Part shown: positions 10,237 through 21,645 of the stretch, in pieces
Layout: the number at the start of each line of letters is the position of its first letter
How positions within the stretch are numbered: position 1 is the stretch's first letter
The notes under the pieces: generated by a model
Seen by the model: only the letters and a program-made list of their open reading frames with translations
What the model was told of the DNA's origin: nothing
Database searches by the model: none
Translations under genes and position numbers: made by a program
Assembly (NCBI RefSeq): GCF_963422355.1
Contig: NC_085089.1
Span: 467,501 to 531,500, forward strand
Origin: Corticium candelabrum
Lineage: Eukaryota; Porifera; Homoscleromorpha; Homosclerophorida; Plakinidae
Length of the DNA stretch: 64,000 nt
Reading direction: 5' to 3'

Positions 10237-11406
10237 TTACAAAAGAGGTTGGTCTTCCTTTACTTCTTCATATTCAGGTGGATCATCACGAGTAGCAGTT
10301 GGGGCCTCCCTGGCATTGTGAGCATATGGATAGACAGGGGTATAATTCAATGCACTCTGATCACCATTTGCTGCAACATTGATAACTTGATTTGAAACTG
10401 TGAACTGTGGTACAGCAACAGGGATGATGAAAGCAGATCGAGGGACAGTCAGTCGAGGTGGAGTGCCTCGACTATCAATAGTGACAACACTGCTGACCTG
10501 GGATGACTCCCTGAATGGAATAGAGCCAATAATTATTGGAAAGTAGGTTTCAAGGTCAAGTCCTCCAGCAACAACAATCTCCACTTGTACATAATAATCA
10601 CGGGCCAAGATTCTGCATGAGTTGATAGTCGGAGGGAGAGCAGGAATCTCAAGCTTGGCATTACGCCAACTGTCATTACCTCTTGGTTGAATGGCCCTTC
10701 CTGTTCCTTTCTGAGTGACCGTGACCTTGTTGCGTCTCAGATTTCCGCTATTTGGGAAGAGGGTGGTGACTGCAACCAACCGAGCTTGCAGACCTAGGAG
10801 CTGCCTTGAGCTGTGATTTTCAGCCGATGCAGATATAGTGACCGTCTCACCAGGGCAGTACCCCATACGATCGACGCTGGCAGAAAGAGAAAGTGGGCCA
10901 GATGCACAGCAACAGCAACAGAGCTGTTTTTCGTTCTCGCTCGTCATCGAGTGAAGCAAACACGCATCATTGATGTCGATATATTCCAAAATGGTGAACG
11001 GCACTTTACATTTGATGTCGAAATGCCAGGGTCGGTCGACACTTGCAACAATCCAGTACCGGATATACCCACGCTCAGCAGCCAGGAAGCCGCCATCATG
11101 CTCAAACGACGTAGGCAGACGATCAGGCAACTTGAATGAGAATGGAAACTGATGTATACCAGTCGGGAGGCTCTCTTGACCAGGTGGAGCGTTCCACAGT
11201 TTGAGAACGTGGTTGAGGTAGCAGGCATTGTCATAGTAGCGGATTTTGCCTTCCTTCTTGGTAACGTAGGCTTCGCCGTGTATTCCCAAGCAAACACTAC
11301 GGGAGCGTACCGGTTCGCTCAGTTCCAGGACAATACTGCCAGACAATGTCTGGCCAGGATAGTAGACGGTCTGACCGTTAGTGAACTGGACGAAGAAGCG
11401 AACCAT
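10237..11406 (-). CDS. arrestin domain-containing protein (ARRDC2/3/4-like), copy 2
   Basis: A 389-residue paralogue of the protein at 5075-6286, also in one exon. It keeps the same landmarks: start MVRFFVQFTNGQTVYYPGQ, linker KQLCCCCCASGPLSLSA, second arrestin fold (ASVDRMGYCPGETVTISA) and terminal PPEY motif at residues 376-379. Relative to copy 1 it lacks short stretches in the first fold (near residue 118) and before the C-terminal tail. The frame is fully open, so both copies look functional. By family knowledge it is a membrane-trafficking and ubiquitin adaptor. It lies 5' of the intact NDUFAF1-like gene on the same strand, as in copy 1. Start chosen by agreement between paralogues. Confidence 0.9.
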   Translation of the reverse strand: MVRFFVQFTNGQTVYYPGQTLSGSIVLELSEPVRSRSVCLGIHGEAYVTKKEGKIRYYDNACYLNHVLKLWNAPPGQESLPTGIHQFPFSFKLPDRLPTSFEHDGGFLAAERGYIRYWIVASVDRPWHFDIKCKVPFTILEYIDINDACLLHSMTSENEKQLCCCCCASGPLSLSASVDRMGYCPGETVTISASAENHSSRQLLGLQARLVAVTTLFPNSGNLRRNKVTVTQKGTGRAIQPRGNDSWRNAKLEIPALPPTINSCRILARDYYVQVEIVVAGGLDLETYFPIIIGSIPFRESSQVSSVVTIDSRGTPPRLTVPRSAFIIPVAVPQFTVSNQVINVAANGDQSALNYTPVYPYAHNAREAPTATRDDPPEYEEVKEDQPLL

Positions 11407-11529
11407 CGTACAGAACGAGAACAGCCCTGCACCAGTCGACTAATAACCGACGCAAGCGCAGTGACAAATATAGTTGTCATTTACGTCACTTCCGCAGTAC
11501 ACCCGTATACAGTACACACTTGAAGGGGT

Positions 11530-11966
11530 ATGGTACGGTATACTACCAGGAAAGCATAAGACACTACGTAGTACGGTACACCCCATTCTTTTTAGCATTA
11601 GCTTGGAGTCCTACTACAGTCAAACTCGTGCAAATAACTAGAATTAGGATTGTTAGTACTAGCTAGTTGTAGTACGGTATCCGTAGGCGCCTCGCGTTCG
11701 TGAGTAACACGTCCAACGGAGTTTTCAGACCGTCTACTGAAACGCCGAGTCCTAGCTAGACAATACGTATTTGTTGAAACCCTAGCTGTCATGGAAGTAA
11801 ACATGCAAACTTCGTAGTAGTTTAGATTACGTATATAGGCCTGGTATAGGTAGTCATCGTTTTGCGATCATGATCAAGACAATTGAAATGCACAGTCTAG
11901 ATATGCACTCGGTTCCGTTGTAACGACAGTGGTATGGTATCTAGTGACATAGAAATTGATAGCAGC
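11530..11966. other. intergenic, no gene seen
   Basis: Downstream edge of the duplicated unit to the next repeat. No supported open frame. Confidence 0.5.
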
Positions 11967-12319
11967 AAACATTGACTATCAACAGTGTTAGATGCAGCAC
12001 AGTGTAGTAAAGGATTGATCATACTGTAGTACGGGACATGTGAATAGTTGACTGTAGGTGGCATTCAACTCCTGAAGGTGTTTCTTGGTTGTCACGTACA
12101 CACAATCTCTAGCTACAATACAAAAGGATGGGGCGACGGAACTTGATGAAGCATTTTCTTCGTGGTTTGGTCACATAAACGAATCGTTCTTAGACTCATC
12201 TGTAGTCGGACACGGAAACGATTTTTTAGGGTAGGTCTTAGCATGAAACGTGGTCGTGGGGAGGAGAAATTTGAGATTTGTGTACACACACACACGCACG
12301 GACACACACACACACGCAC

Positions 12320-12374
<55 letters not shown>

Positions 12375-12458
12375 AGAAGCTCGATGGAGACCATATAGGA
12401 CCACGCCCATTTCTGTTACGCGACCCGGATTAGAAGCCTCGCTACGCTCGGCAATTAA
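11967..12458 (+). mobile_element. dispersed repeat, copy 1, with internal CA microsatellite
   Basis: About 490 bases matching 62653-63144 in reverse orientation. Shared landmarks are CAAACATTGACTATC near the start, ACAAAAGGATGGGGCGACGG, CGGACACGGAAACGATTTT, GAAACGTGGTCGTGG and CGACCCGGATTAGAAGCC near the end. The microsatellite lies between the GAGGAGAAAT and CTCGATGGAG landmarks; here it is CA (12281-12373, with CACG interruptions), in the other copy TA. No coding capacity or terminal inverted repeat was recognised, so it is probably a non-autonomous element. Confidence 0.75.
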
Positions 12459-12630
12459 AAAAATAACGAAAAAATAATCTCTTTTTCTACGTTACGGTAG
12501 ATTGTACAGTACCAATTCTAGTATCCAGCTGCTTTATAGTTAGCTAGCACTGGACGTAATTTCTCCGCTAGAGTACACGTAGTGCTAGCCTAGAGTACGA
12601 CATGGTCTGCTAGACTACGTTCCCAACAGT

Positions 12631-13496
12631 CAGGCGCGGATCTACCATAAGGCCCGAGGTGCCCGGGCACCAAGGTCCCTAGGGGGTGTGTCACCCATTT
12701 CCCGGACGTTCTTCCCGGATGTTTGGCGGCGATGTCTAAGCGGCAGTCAAGTTTAGAGCTCTTCGGGTTTAAAGTACCTCGGTTGGAGGTTCAAAACACA
12801 AGTAACGACACTTTACCAGATACTGAAGTTGAAGGCCCGACAAGGAGAACTGCAGCACCATCGCATGCTCCTCTGGATGGTCTGGATGCAGTCGATCCGC
12901 CATATGATCTTGGGCTTATAGGATATACAAATGGGCGGAAACTCAGTGCTTCTGACAGGTACTTGGGTACGAGTATATACCTGCTAAGAAAGTGTGAAAC
13001 TTCGCAGCTCTACTAGTAGATATCAGTGGATTGCATGCATCGATATTCGGTAGCCTATACTACCCTAATATCAACGTACTTCTGAAGTTAATGTGCACCA
13101 TACCTGTCACAACATGCAGTTGTGAGAGAAGTATCAGTGGTCTCCGCCGCCTAAAGACTTACCTACGGTCAACCATTGGCCAACTCCGCCTTAATGGTCT
13201 CGCACTCATGCATTTTCATTATGGTTTAGACATTGACTATGAAGCTATCATTAATGACTTTGCTAGGAAGCATCCTCGTAGAATGGAACTTACAAACCTT
13301 ATTGATGAAGCATTTTCACAGGATGGCTCTTGCTGATAGTATTCGTTGTCATGAAGTCGTATTGTTCTTCTTTAAATTTAATATTAGCAACAATATCAAG
13401 TTCAAATTTCTCATTAATATTAAATTGGGGAGGTTCAAATATCTAATTAATATTAACTTGGGCACTAAACGAAATTGAATGCTGGATCCGCGCCTG
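12631..13496 (+). mobile_element. internally deleted hAT transposon
   Basis: Terminal inverted repeats CAGGCGCGGATC (12631-12642) and GATCCGCGCCTG (13485-13496) are perfect over 12 bases and match typical hAT ends. A 5-base direct repeat ACAGT flanks it (12626-12630 and 13497-13501). Inside, 12723-13016 encodes the N-terminal start of a hAT transposase of the ZMYM/THAP-like group (KRQSSLELFGF). A second frame, 13031-13336, encodes the C-terminal hAT dimerisation region (VTTCSCERSISGLRRLKTYL, then IGQLRLNGLALMHFHYG). The middle of the transposase is missing, so it is non-autonomous. Both pieces read in the same direction. Confidence 0.9.
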
Positions 13497-13516
13497 ACAG
13501 TGAACAACAATCGGTA

Positions 13517-13519
<3 letters not shown>

Positions 13520-13597
<78 letters not shown>
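13520..13597. repeat. microsatellite (CA)n
   Basis: About 39 CA units immediately downstream of the hAT element. Confidence 0.95.
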
Positions 13598-13599
<2 letters not shown>

Positions 13600-14110
13600 G
13601 CGCACGTACACTGTATGTATAGCTGTACAGTAATCATGTAATGTTTGCTGTTATGAATTAAGGTCAGATGATAAAATTATACTTTACGTGTGTGACAGAC
13701 AGCCAGACTGACATCGAGTAGTGTTAGAGCGGTGGCAAAAGCGAGAAGAGAGAAAACATGCTAGATACTATAGAATAATGATCGAGAAGCTGCAAGGAGG
13801 AAAGTCTATCAAAATGATTCCATTAGATAGTTATGGAGCATTTCTGTAGATGAGATCGACACTCCAAGTCTACTATCTCGACTTCACATTATGCATGTTA
13901 AGTTAATTAAGCAACTCTGATTGAAAGATATGCAGAGCTTTAACAACTACATTTATGATTTAATTTCTTCTATTTCTTTTTGGCTAGCAATCAGCAGTAC
14001 ATGTTTTTGTATTAATTTCTATACTATCAGACAGCTAGTGTACATCGATCATGAGCATACTCAAGCATAGTTGCAGTAGCCATAACGTTTAGTCAAGCAT
14101 GATCTTGACG
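13600..14110. other. intergenic, no gene seen
   Basis: AT-rich sequence between the hAT element and the arrestin pseudogene. No supported frame. Confidence 0.5.
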
Positions 14111-14127
14111 CCATGCATATCAATCAA

Positions 14128-15363
14128 TCACATAATTCTAGTTTGCCAAAAGCGGTCGGTTTTCTCCTTTATATGAATGTGATCGATTACCAGGAGCAGT
14201 AAAGAGTCTTTCTGCATTTTGTGCATAAAAGTGGACACGACATAATTTGACTCGCTGTGATCATCATTTTCTGCCACTTGGATGACTTGGTTTGAAACTA
14301 AAAGTTGTGGTGCACCACCAGCAATGTTAGAAGCAGATGGAGGCACAGGCGGAGGAGACGGTCTACTGTTGGCTGTCGATAGCAACAACAGTGCTAATCT
14401 CTGATGACTGCTCGAATGGGACAGAGCCAATGATTACTGAAAAGTTGTTTTAAGGTCAAAACCTCTAGAAACCGAAATTTTGGCTTGAACATAATAATCA
14501 CGAGCTAGGATTCTGCATGTTTGGATAGCAGATGGGAAAGGAGGAATTTCAATTTTTAATTGCATTACTCCAGTTGTCACATCCGCCAGCAGGAATGACT
14601 CCTCCCGTTTCTTGCCGTCTCACCCGTGACCTTCCTAATTCCGTCAACTAACTATAGTATTTGGGAAAAACGTAGTAACAGCAACCGGCCTAATTCGCAA
14701 ACGGGCTAGCTCTCTTTTGCTGTGATTCTCCGCTGATGCAGATATATAGTGGCCGTCTCACCAGGACAGTAACCCATACGATCAACACTAGCAGAAAGAC
14801 AAAGTCGGCCAGACGCACAGCAAAGACAACATAGCTGTTTTCATTCTCACTTGTCAGCGAGTGGAGTATTCCACTCGGTGACGAGTGAGAATGAACGTAG
14901 AGAGAGATCATCGATGTGGTGTATTCCAAGATTGTGAACTGCTTGGAACATGTGATGTCAAGCCACGGCCGGTCAACATAGGCATCTACCCAGTAGCGGA
15001 TGTGGCCACGTGCATGCACGTTCGTCAACCAAAAAGCCGTCATTGGCCTCAAACGACGCGGGCAAACGGTCCGGCAGCTTGAACGAGAAGGCAAACTGAT
15101 GTATACCTGTCGAAAGACTGTCTTAACCTTGTGAACTGTTCCACAATTCGACAGCGTGGTTGAGATAGCACGTATCGTCTCGGTACATCTCCATAGGCTG
15201 TTGGTCTTCGGCTTGTGCTTCTCCCTGTATGGCCACGACGAAAGCGTATTGGCTCGTTCAATTGCAGAATAAGCTTGCCAGACAATGTTTGACCTGGATA
15301 GTAGACGGTCTGATGGCTAGTGAACTGGACAGAGAAACGATCGAGCTCGACGGGAACGACCAT
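14128..15363 (-). pseudogene. arrestin domain-containing pseudogene, third copy
   Basis: An ARRDC-like sequence broken into several frames. The N-terminus (15363 downward) reads RFSVQFTSHQTVYYPGQTL, clearly related to copies 1 and 2. Later pieces give HIRYWVDAYVDRPW, then ILHSLTSENENSYV near the Cys-rich linker, and near the 3' end a tail related to QVIQVAENDDHSESNY. The frame changes at least three times (between the N-terminal piece, the 14690-15094 piece and the 14128-14430 piece), and the terminal PPxY motif is not visible. It is more diverged from copies 1 and 2 than they are from each other, and I see no NDUFAF1-like partner beside it. Confidence 0.8.
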
Positions 15364-15744
15364 CTAGACAACTTTAATTTGGAATGTAGCGTGCGTTCAC
15401 TGGTAGGTGTAGTGCTCGTGTAATAAATGTCGACATATGGTTGTTGGAGCTTGTCCGCTAGTCTAGGCGGAGTCACGCAGGATTCATAACTTTCGAGTGT
15501 ACCTTGAAGGCTTCCAGGTCGTAGCGAACGGAGACTATGATTTGAATGATTTCCAGTTGCTGTGAACGTAATAAGAAAAACCGGCCAGAGATCTTTTCAG
15601 TTTAGTTACATGCTAGAAAAAAGCAGGCTACTAAACTTTTTATTTGAAATAGCTAACTAAATTTACAAAATATACTGTCGCGCGCTGTAACTTGTAAAGA
15701 CTCCGAGGAACAAATTGAATTTAATTAGCTAACCCAGTGGAATT

Positions 15745-17762
15745 ATGGCATCGTTGTGTTGTCTTTATCATAGACGCTTCTTTTTACTGCACGGCATCAG
15801 TTCTGTTTCTATGCGATTGTGCGCAAGAGTTAAGAGTCAAGGCACGTTGTGTAACATGGAATTCACGCGGAGACTGAAACGACAGCATGTACAGTCATAC
15901 CTAGCCATCTCGATTCAACACAGACAAACAAACACTTTACATTACAGAAGCAAATCATCAAGGTCACTTAGATATCGAGTAAGATAAAGTTATATGATCA
16001 ACATTTTGTCTAGTGAATTATTAATTAATTATATTGTAACGATATATTTAGATAGATAACAATATTGTGATTTAATAGGTAGAAGACATAGGAACTGTTC
16101 CTAATTTACTGTCAGCTATACGGCTATGTCTGGCGCCTTTCATAGGGTATTTGGTCATTAACCATGGCTACTCAAGTGCACTGGTACTATTTACTGCAGC
16201 CGGGGTGACCGACTGGGTATGTTGATTGTAGTTGATAGTTGTGTTTTCTGTGTATGTTTTCAGTTTGGCTGCTATTGCATGAAACGGATTGAATCTAACT
16301 GGATGAAAACTAAATCGAGTTGTAACTGATTTTTGTTTACTTTATAGAATCGTGATATGTTAAATGGTTATGATAGTAAAACTATGACTGAGTGCTATAT
16401 CCACATTTGCTACAGGAACAAGGGCGTTGCTGGACCTCCAAAATTGAGGAGGCTAGCTGCTGGGGTTTAATTTTGTTATAAACCCCAGCAGCTGGCTTCC
16501 TTAATTTTGGAGTCCAGTGGCGCTCACCGGGTGACATCGAAGTTGCTTAAATAAAGCTTAGGTTGCATGTATTCTGCATGAAATCCCTTTTTGTGCCAAT
16601 TCACCTGTGTATTTGTAAGATACTTTGGCATGTGGTGTTTCTGTTTCTTTTGTGTGGTGATCCCAATTGCAAGCTGTTTTGTTAGTGTACAGACATGACA
16701 GATGAGCACAAATTAAACCAAGTACACATAGGCTATTACTTACTGAGTGTTAACATGTTCCACTGTTCAGTTGTTCGAATGAGTGTTACATCACAGTATG
16801 CTAAAAATTTTAGTGATTGTGTGCCTGCAGACATTGTGTGTGTGTGCCTCTTTAGTGCTTAGTGGAAACTGCTTTGCTTGTATAGCTAGACATCAACATT
16901 TGCACATTAGATTCTTTGTGTAGAAAAAAACTTGCGTAATTCTGGGATTTGCTAATTATAGTTTGGAATTTGTGCTACCTTACACATAGTAAACTTAATT
17001 GAAACAGAATACACGCTTTCAGAAAAATATTACAATCTGCTTGAGTGTTGTGATTCACGAAGTCACTATATTGCGATACTTTCTGATTATGCTTTCCTTG
17101 TCTACATGTACAGCTAGATGGCTATATTGCACGGAATTTCAAGAACCAACGGTCAATTTTTGGAACATTGCTAGACCCACTTGCAGACAAAATTCTAATC
17201 AGCAGCTTAGCCATTTCGCTGGCATATGTTGGTATCATTCCAGGTATGAATATAGTCTACCTCATGTGAATGATTTGTAAATGTTAGTGACTTGCTGTGT
17301 TCTGGTTAGTTCCCCTAACTGCCCTCTTCCTTATCCGTGATGTTGGTCTTATTACTGCTAGTGTCTTGGTTCGTTATCAAAGTCTACCTCCTCCTGTAAG
17401 TGGCCAGCAATACAGACTCGGATGTACTGCGGCTATTTCTATTGATTCTTTGCAGAAAACGTTTAGACAGTTTTGGAATGTCAGGTATGCCACCACAGAA
17501 ATAAAACCTACAGTCATAGGTAAAATCAACACAGTACTGCAGCTCGGACTTGTAATGTCCTCATTAGCTGCTCCATTGGTTGACATGGTGAACCACCCTT
17601 TGCTGCAAATGATGTGGTAGGTCCACATGTTGCATGATTTCCATGCTGTTTATATGTTGCTGCGTGTCCAGGTATCTGACTGCCACAACAACAGTTGCCT
17701 CTGCGGTCAGTTACATGGTATCAAAAGATGCTGTGAAAATTCTCAAACACAGACAGCAGTAG
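15745..17762 (+). CDS. CRLS1: cardiolipin synthase (CMP-forming), mitochondrial
   Basis: Complete gene in six exons: 15745-15978, 16079-16216, 17114-17243, 17310-17395, 17456-17616 and 17672-17762. All borders are GT..AG with matching phases, giving 279 residues. It makes cardiolipin from CDP-diacylglycerol and phosphatidylglycerol in the mitochondrial inner membrane. The CDP-alcohol phosphotransferase signature is complete: D126 G127, A130 R131, G141, D145 and D149 (LDGYIARN then [10 protein letters not shown]). Flanking family-typical blocks are [39 protein letters not shown], and [20 protein letters not shown]. The Arg-rich first exon looks like a mitochondrial presequence. Intron 2 carries a 100-base foldback element. 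Convergent with VTI1B, with 180 bases between the stops. Confidence 0.95.
16424..16523. repeat. foldback MITE in CRLS1 intron 2
   Basis: The left arm runs GCGTTGCTGGACCTCCAAAA to GCTGCTGGGGTTTA. The right arm is its near reverse complement (TAAACCCCAGCAGC to TCCAGTGGCGC). The arms are about 45 bases with a loop under 10. Confidence 0.8.
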
Positions 17763-17942
17763 AAACTATCAGTGTACAGTACATACATTCCTATTACTTT
17801 GGTGTACAAAATCACTCAATCACAAGACTTGCAATTCTATTGGTACAGACAAATTCAATATTACATGTATAACCGAGGCACTAATCTAGAGTCATCAGAT
17901 GTATCAAACTGCAGTCAGCATCAAAGTTGACAAGTTATATTA

Positions 17943-19581
17943 TTATTTTGAAAAGAACTTCCAGTATACAACACCACCAATAATTCCTAGTTCCAGTAGA
18001 ATGATAGTGATCATGATCAGTTTGTCTGTAACCACTCTATGGCAACAAACACACAATAATTAAACCGCACAACTGCTAAGACAGGCAGCCAGACTGCAGT
18101 TGCATGCAGCAATAGAATATCATTGTACCGTTTTCCCATTGAAATTAGAATTCTCTTGGCCTTTGACACTTGATCATCAGTTTCCTTTACAGTTGCTCCA
18201 GCTCTTAGCAGCTGTTCTCTCTGACCAACCAACTCTTCCAATGTCTCCACCCCAATTGTCTCTACAAGAGTATACAAGGGAATATGTTCAACAGCCAGTG
18301 AATCAAGTGTTGCAAATTAGTAGTGGGCACGAGTGATCAGTACGGTGTAAATATCTCACCTGACTCAGCAGCAACTTGCTTCGATCTTGCAATACTTTCT
18401 GATGCTCTGTTTAAGCTCTCTGAGCCTTTCAGTAGGCGATTTCTCTGACTGGCTTCAATTACCTGACAAATCAATTAGGAGCAGGTTAGAACCCCAATTA
18501 GTCATTTCAGATGTTGTTTCCAAAACTGGTTCCATCCGAACTAGCAGAAATACTCTATACAGGACGAGATGATCACAAATTAATACCCCAGACCCTGAGT
18601 TTAGTCTCTAAAGATAGTGTTCATGACAATTCTATCATCATCCAACACTGAACAGTCACACAATTTGCCATTGGAGTATTTCTTGCAGTGATGCAAATGC
18701 TACATTTGAGCTGTCTTTACATTCAGTGACAGAAATAGAAGAGGTTGCAACCCATGGGTGCACTTTCCTTTTGTACGCATTATGTAGCAGCATTCTAGAG
18801 TATCGCAGTATCCGTAGCAGGTAGCAACAATACTGACGAAGTTAACTCTTACTGGGCACCAATAGCACATTTGAAGAGTTGATTATAAATGATTTTTAGA
18901 GTTTTTTATTATCGATTGGGTCATATGGATCCTTTCCATAAAACACAAAAACTTATCATAGTATAGATCCAGGTAAACTACCCACAGATACAATAAACAT
19001 ACCGCTGGATCTTGAGTTCCATATGTTCGCCCACCTGCAAGCAAATCATCTCTTGACGACGCAGCAGAACTGGCTTGTCTCTACACACCAATGAAATGTA
19101 GTTTATATTGTTATCGTCAGACAAACTTTCTCTGCATTACCAATTCCCGCTTGGCCTTTTCAAGATCAGATCTGTGTTTCACGACTTTACTGTGCATGCT
19201 CATCCGAAAACTTGCGGGCGCTATCTGCGCTTCAGACTCCATCTCTTGTAGCTACACAGTTGCAAGTAGGCACAACACATACATATTAATTAATTAATTA
19301 AATTAACAGTATATGTCAACTCGTAGAAACCACTTCATTATTACAAAACTGACCACACGCTCTGCATCTTCTGCCCGTCGTTCTAGTTTTCTTATTGTTG
19401 ACTTCTTCTGCTCTACTCGAAGACAACGCAAGTTTTCCTACTGTCAGTTTTCGAGAAATTTAAAGATCCCTGAAAGGAACCCACCTCCAGTTCGCTTAGA
19501 TATTACTCTTAAATCGGTCCGTATGTCTCCCATAGCCGCTTTAAAGTCATCATCGCAGTCCTCAAACCGTTCCGATGACAT
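17943..19581 (-). CDS. VTI1B: Vesicle transport Qb-SNARE VTI1B
   Basis: Complete gene of seven exons, 225 residues. Exons in coding order: 19507-19581, 19354-19437, 19141-19251, 19003-19080, 18360-18462, 18129-18261 and 17943-18036. All introns are GT..AG and phases agree. It is a Qb-SNARE for fusion in the trans-Golgi and late-endosome route. The N-terminal Habc-like helices include RKLERRAEDAERVLQEMESE and KHRSDLEKAKREL. The SNARE motif spans SLNRASESIARSKQVAAES through GVETLEELVGQREQLL to DQVSKAKRILISMGKR; Q164 in VGQREQ is the likely zero-layer residue. The C-terminal anchor (MITIILLELGIIGGVVYWKF) ends 3 residues before the stop, as in human VTI1B. First-exon donor AGA|GTAATA was chosen because it is the only one that keeps the frame. 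Confidence 0.95.
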
Positions 19582-19644
19582 GCTGTCGCCTACTCACTGT
19601 CACGAGACTAATCGCTATCGAACCCGTATGTGTAGCGCTTTAAG

Positions 19645-19740
19645 TCTAGCCTCGGCCTCCCAGACCCGTGTAGCGCCGATTCAAAACTGTGGAGGACGAT
19701 TTTAAATCGGCGCTACACGGGTTTGGGAGGCCGAGGCTAC
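19645..19740. repeat. foldback MITE upstream of VTI1B
   Basis: The arms CTAGCCTCGGCCTCCCAGAC... and ...GTTTGGGAGGCCGAGGCTA are near-perfect reverse complements of about 40 bases, GC-rich unlike the surroundings. Flanking TTAAGT and TTCAAGT could be a decayed target duplication. It lies 64 bases 5' of the VTI1B start. Confidence 0.8.
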
Positions 19741-19932
19741 TTCAAGTCAGCCTCTCCCTTCTAGCGTAACTAAGCCTGACAAGCGACTGTGCGTGTACAC
19801 ACAATAACAGAAGCAATTTCAAATTTCAAACTACAATTCTGATATAAAGAGATAAACCTAGGCCTGATATCAACTACTCTCTGCTCTATCCAATTGCAAC
19901 TGTTCCTTACTAAACAGTGGCCGATACAGAGT

Positions 19933-21645
19933 CTAATGCCGCTCTACGTCAGTAACCATACAATTTGTCGGGCACTTAGTACAGCAAGAATTACAATCAT
20001 TACAACATTCCAGAAAGCAGTCAAAAATTACATAGCAAATCATATTGGTACAACTGCAAGTAGCCTTCTCTTCATCCTACAATCAATGCACAAAAAATCA
20101 GATGTACACATGATCCTTACATTAATAACGTATTTATTACTAATCAGTGCTTATATTTACAAGCTAAAAATACATTTGCACAAATTTTGGTAATGCATTC
20201 CTATTTCAACTAACCTTAGCGAGAGAGTCTTCTGCTGCTGCTGTTTGAATTCCGTAAACAGCAATAGGAGATTTGTGACTCATCAGTGGCTCCTTTTCTG
20301 ACTTTTCCCTCTCCTCATCCTCTTCATCCTCCATAATTCCCTGTCAAAATTTCTATGTCGTTGATTCTTTAGTGATGTAAACATAAGTAAAATTTGCTCA
20401 TACACCTAACAACTACTAGCTTGTTATATGTTCATCACATTATGTAAATTGAGCTGCAGCTCTAATTGTGAAGCTACTTGTACTGCAGGTTTCAGGTGTT
20501 AGAATTTACGATTTACCTGCATTCATGTTTTTTAAAATTCAGAAATGCGATTTTGGATGTGATAAAACTAAAACATCAAGTTGGATTCACAGCACAACCC
20601 AACTTTCACACATACTACTCAATGCACCCTTGAAACTAAAACCTTGCAAGGCTTGTCCTACCAGCTGTTCTCGCAGTTTTGTCAAATCTTCTCTGTATTG
20701 TTCAACTCGTTTTTCCTGAAGTTTAGACACAGCATCAATCTTTGTTCTCTGCACCTATAGAAATTGTAAACATATATGAAGTAGATTTACAACCAACACA
20801 GTTAAATTTGAAAATAATTCTACGCCATTGTCCCAAAAGACTTGGTAATTAACATTTAATCCAATAAAAACATGACATGATGTTGAACTGACTGGGAGCT
20901 ACAAAATATTAGTAGGTCCACTAGAGTACTGAAAGAACTGACCCATTAAATGCACCAGGTAAACCCCTCTACTACGTATTTCTCAATTTTGGCTTCTGCG
21001 TTCAGAAAAGCAACCTTGCTAATCATTGTTTGCAGGTTTTCAAACTGACGACAAAACAACAGGTCATCCATAATTATAATCCACAATAATTGTTGCTGTC
21101 ATGCATTCTGTACATACAATATCAACAGGCAGTGATGCCTGGCCACCTATGAAATTACAACTTCCAAAATCTAATCAAATAAGGCAAGTCTAGCAATTTA
21201 CTAGCTTAGTTAGGTCGTTAGATGTAAGTAGGCAGGATACAGCACGCGTGCACGTAGTCATGCACAATTGACTATTATATTCTAAGTCACCATGCAAACA
21301 ACAAGAATGAGTTTCTCGACAACAAAATTAAGAAACAACGCATTGCGGTCTATGTATATTTATTTATTCACCAACCAAATCTTCTGCTTCAAATAATCTC
21401 CTTTCAAAAACTTGCATGTCTCTGTTTTCAGAGCCTAGATTTTCACCAAACACACAAAACAAACGAGCAACCAATCAGAGTAGGTTTCTAGTGCAACAGG
21501 TTTGCTAGAGTAGACGTCTACATCGCAATCTTCCGTTAATCACATGCCACACACCTTGAGGTCTCGACAAATCTACGTCGGTATGCAGGGTTGCAAGTAG
21601 ATTTCGAAGTTTCAACTCATGCTCCCCGATAGCTTCCTCGTCCAT
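19933..21645 (-). CDS. unrecognised coiled-coil protein with Cys-rich tail
   Basis: A gene I do not recognise. The first exon starts at Met 21645 (MDEEAIGEHELKLRNLLATL then HTDVDLSRPQ) with donor GTGTGT. Further plausible exons on this strand encode RDMQVFERRLFEAEDLVGE (about 21370-21440), FENLQTMISKVAFLNAEAK (about 20990-21050), then KIDAVSKLQEKRVEQYREDL and TKLREQLVGQ (about 20650-20755), then an acidic stretch MEDEEDEEREKSEKEPL followed by AVYGIQTAAAEDSLAK (20217-20340). A last exon (19933-20076, phase 0, 48 codons) would end in a very Cys-rich tail with 11 Cys in 33 residues. The helical heptad-like parts suggest a coiled-coil structural or tethering protein. The first exon and the acidic exon are fairly secure; the last exon and the exact borders are not. 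The gene is head-to-head with the START gene, 315 bases apart. Confidence 0.55.

Noticed and set aside
10813-11523. Plus-strand open frames opposite the arrestin genes (also at 6026-6385)
   Set aside because: Antisense shadows of the conserved arrestin coding sequence; present in both copies only because the sense strand is conserved.
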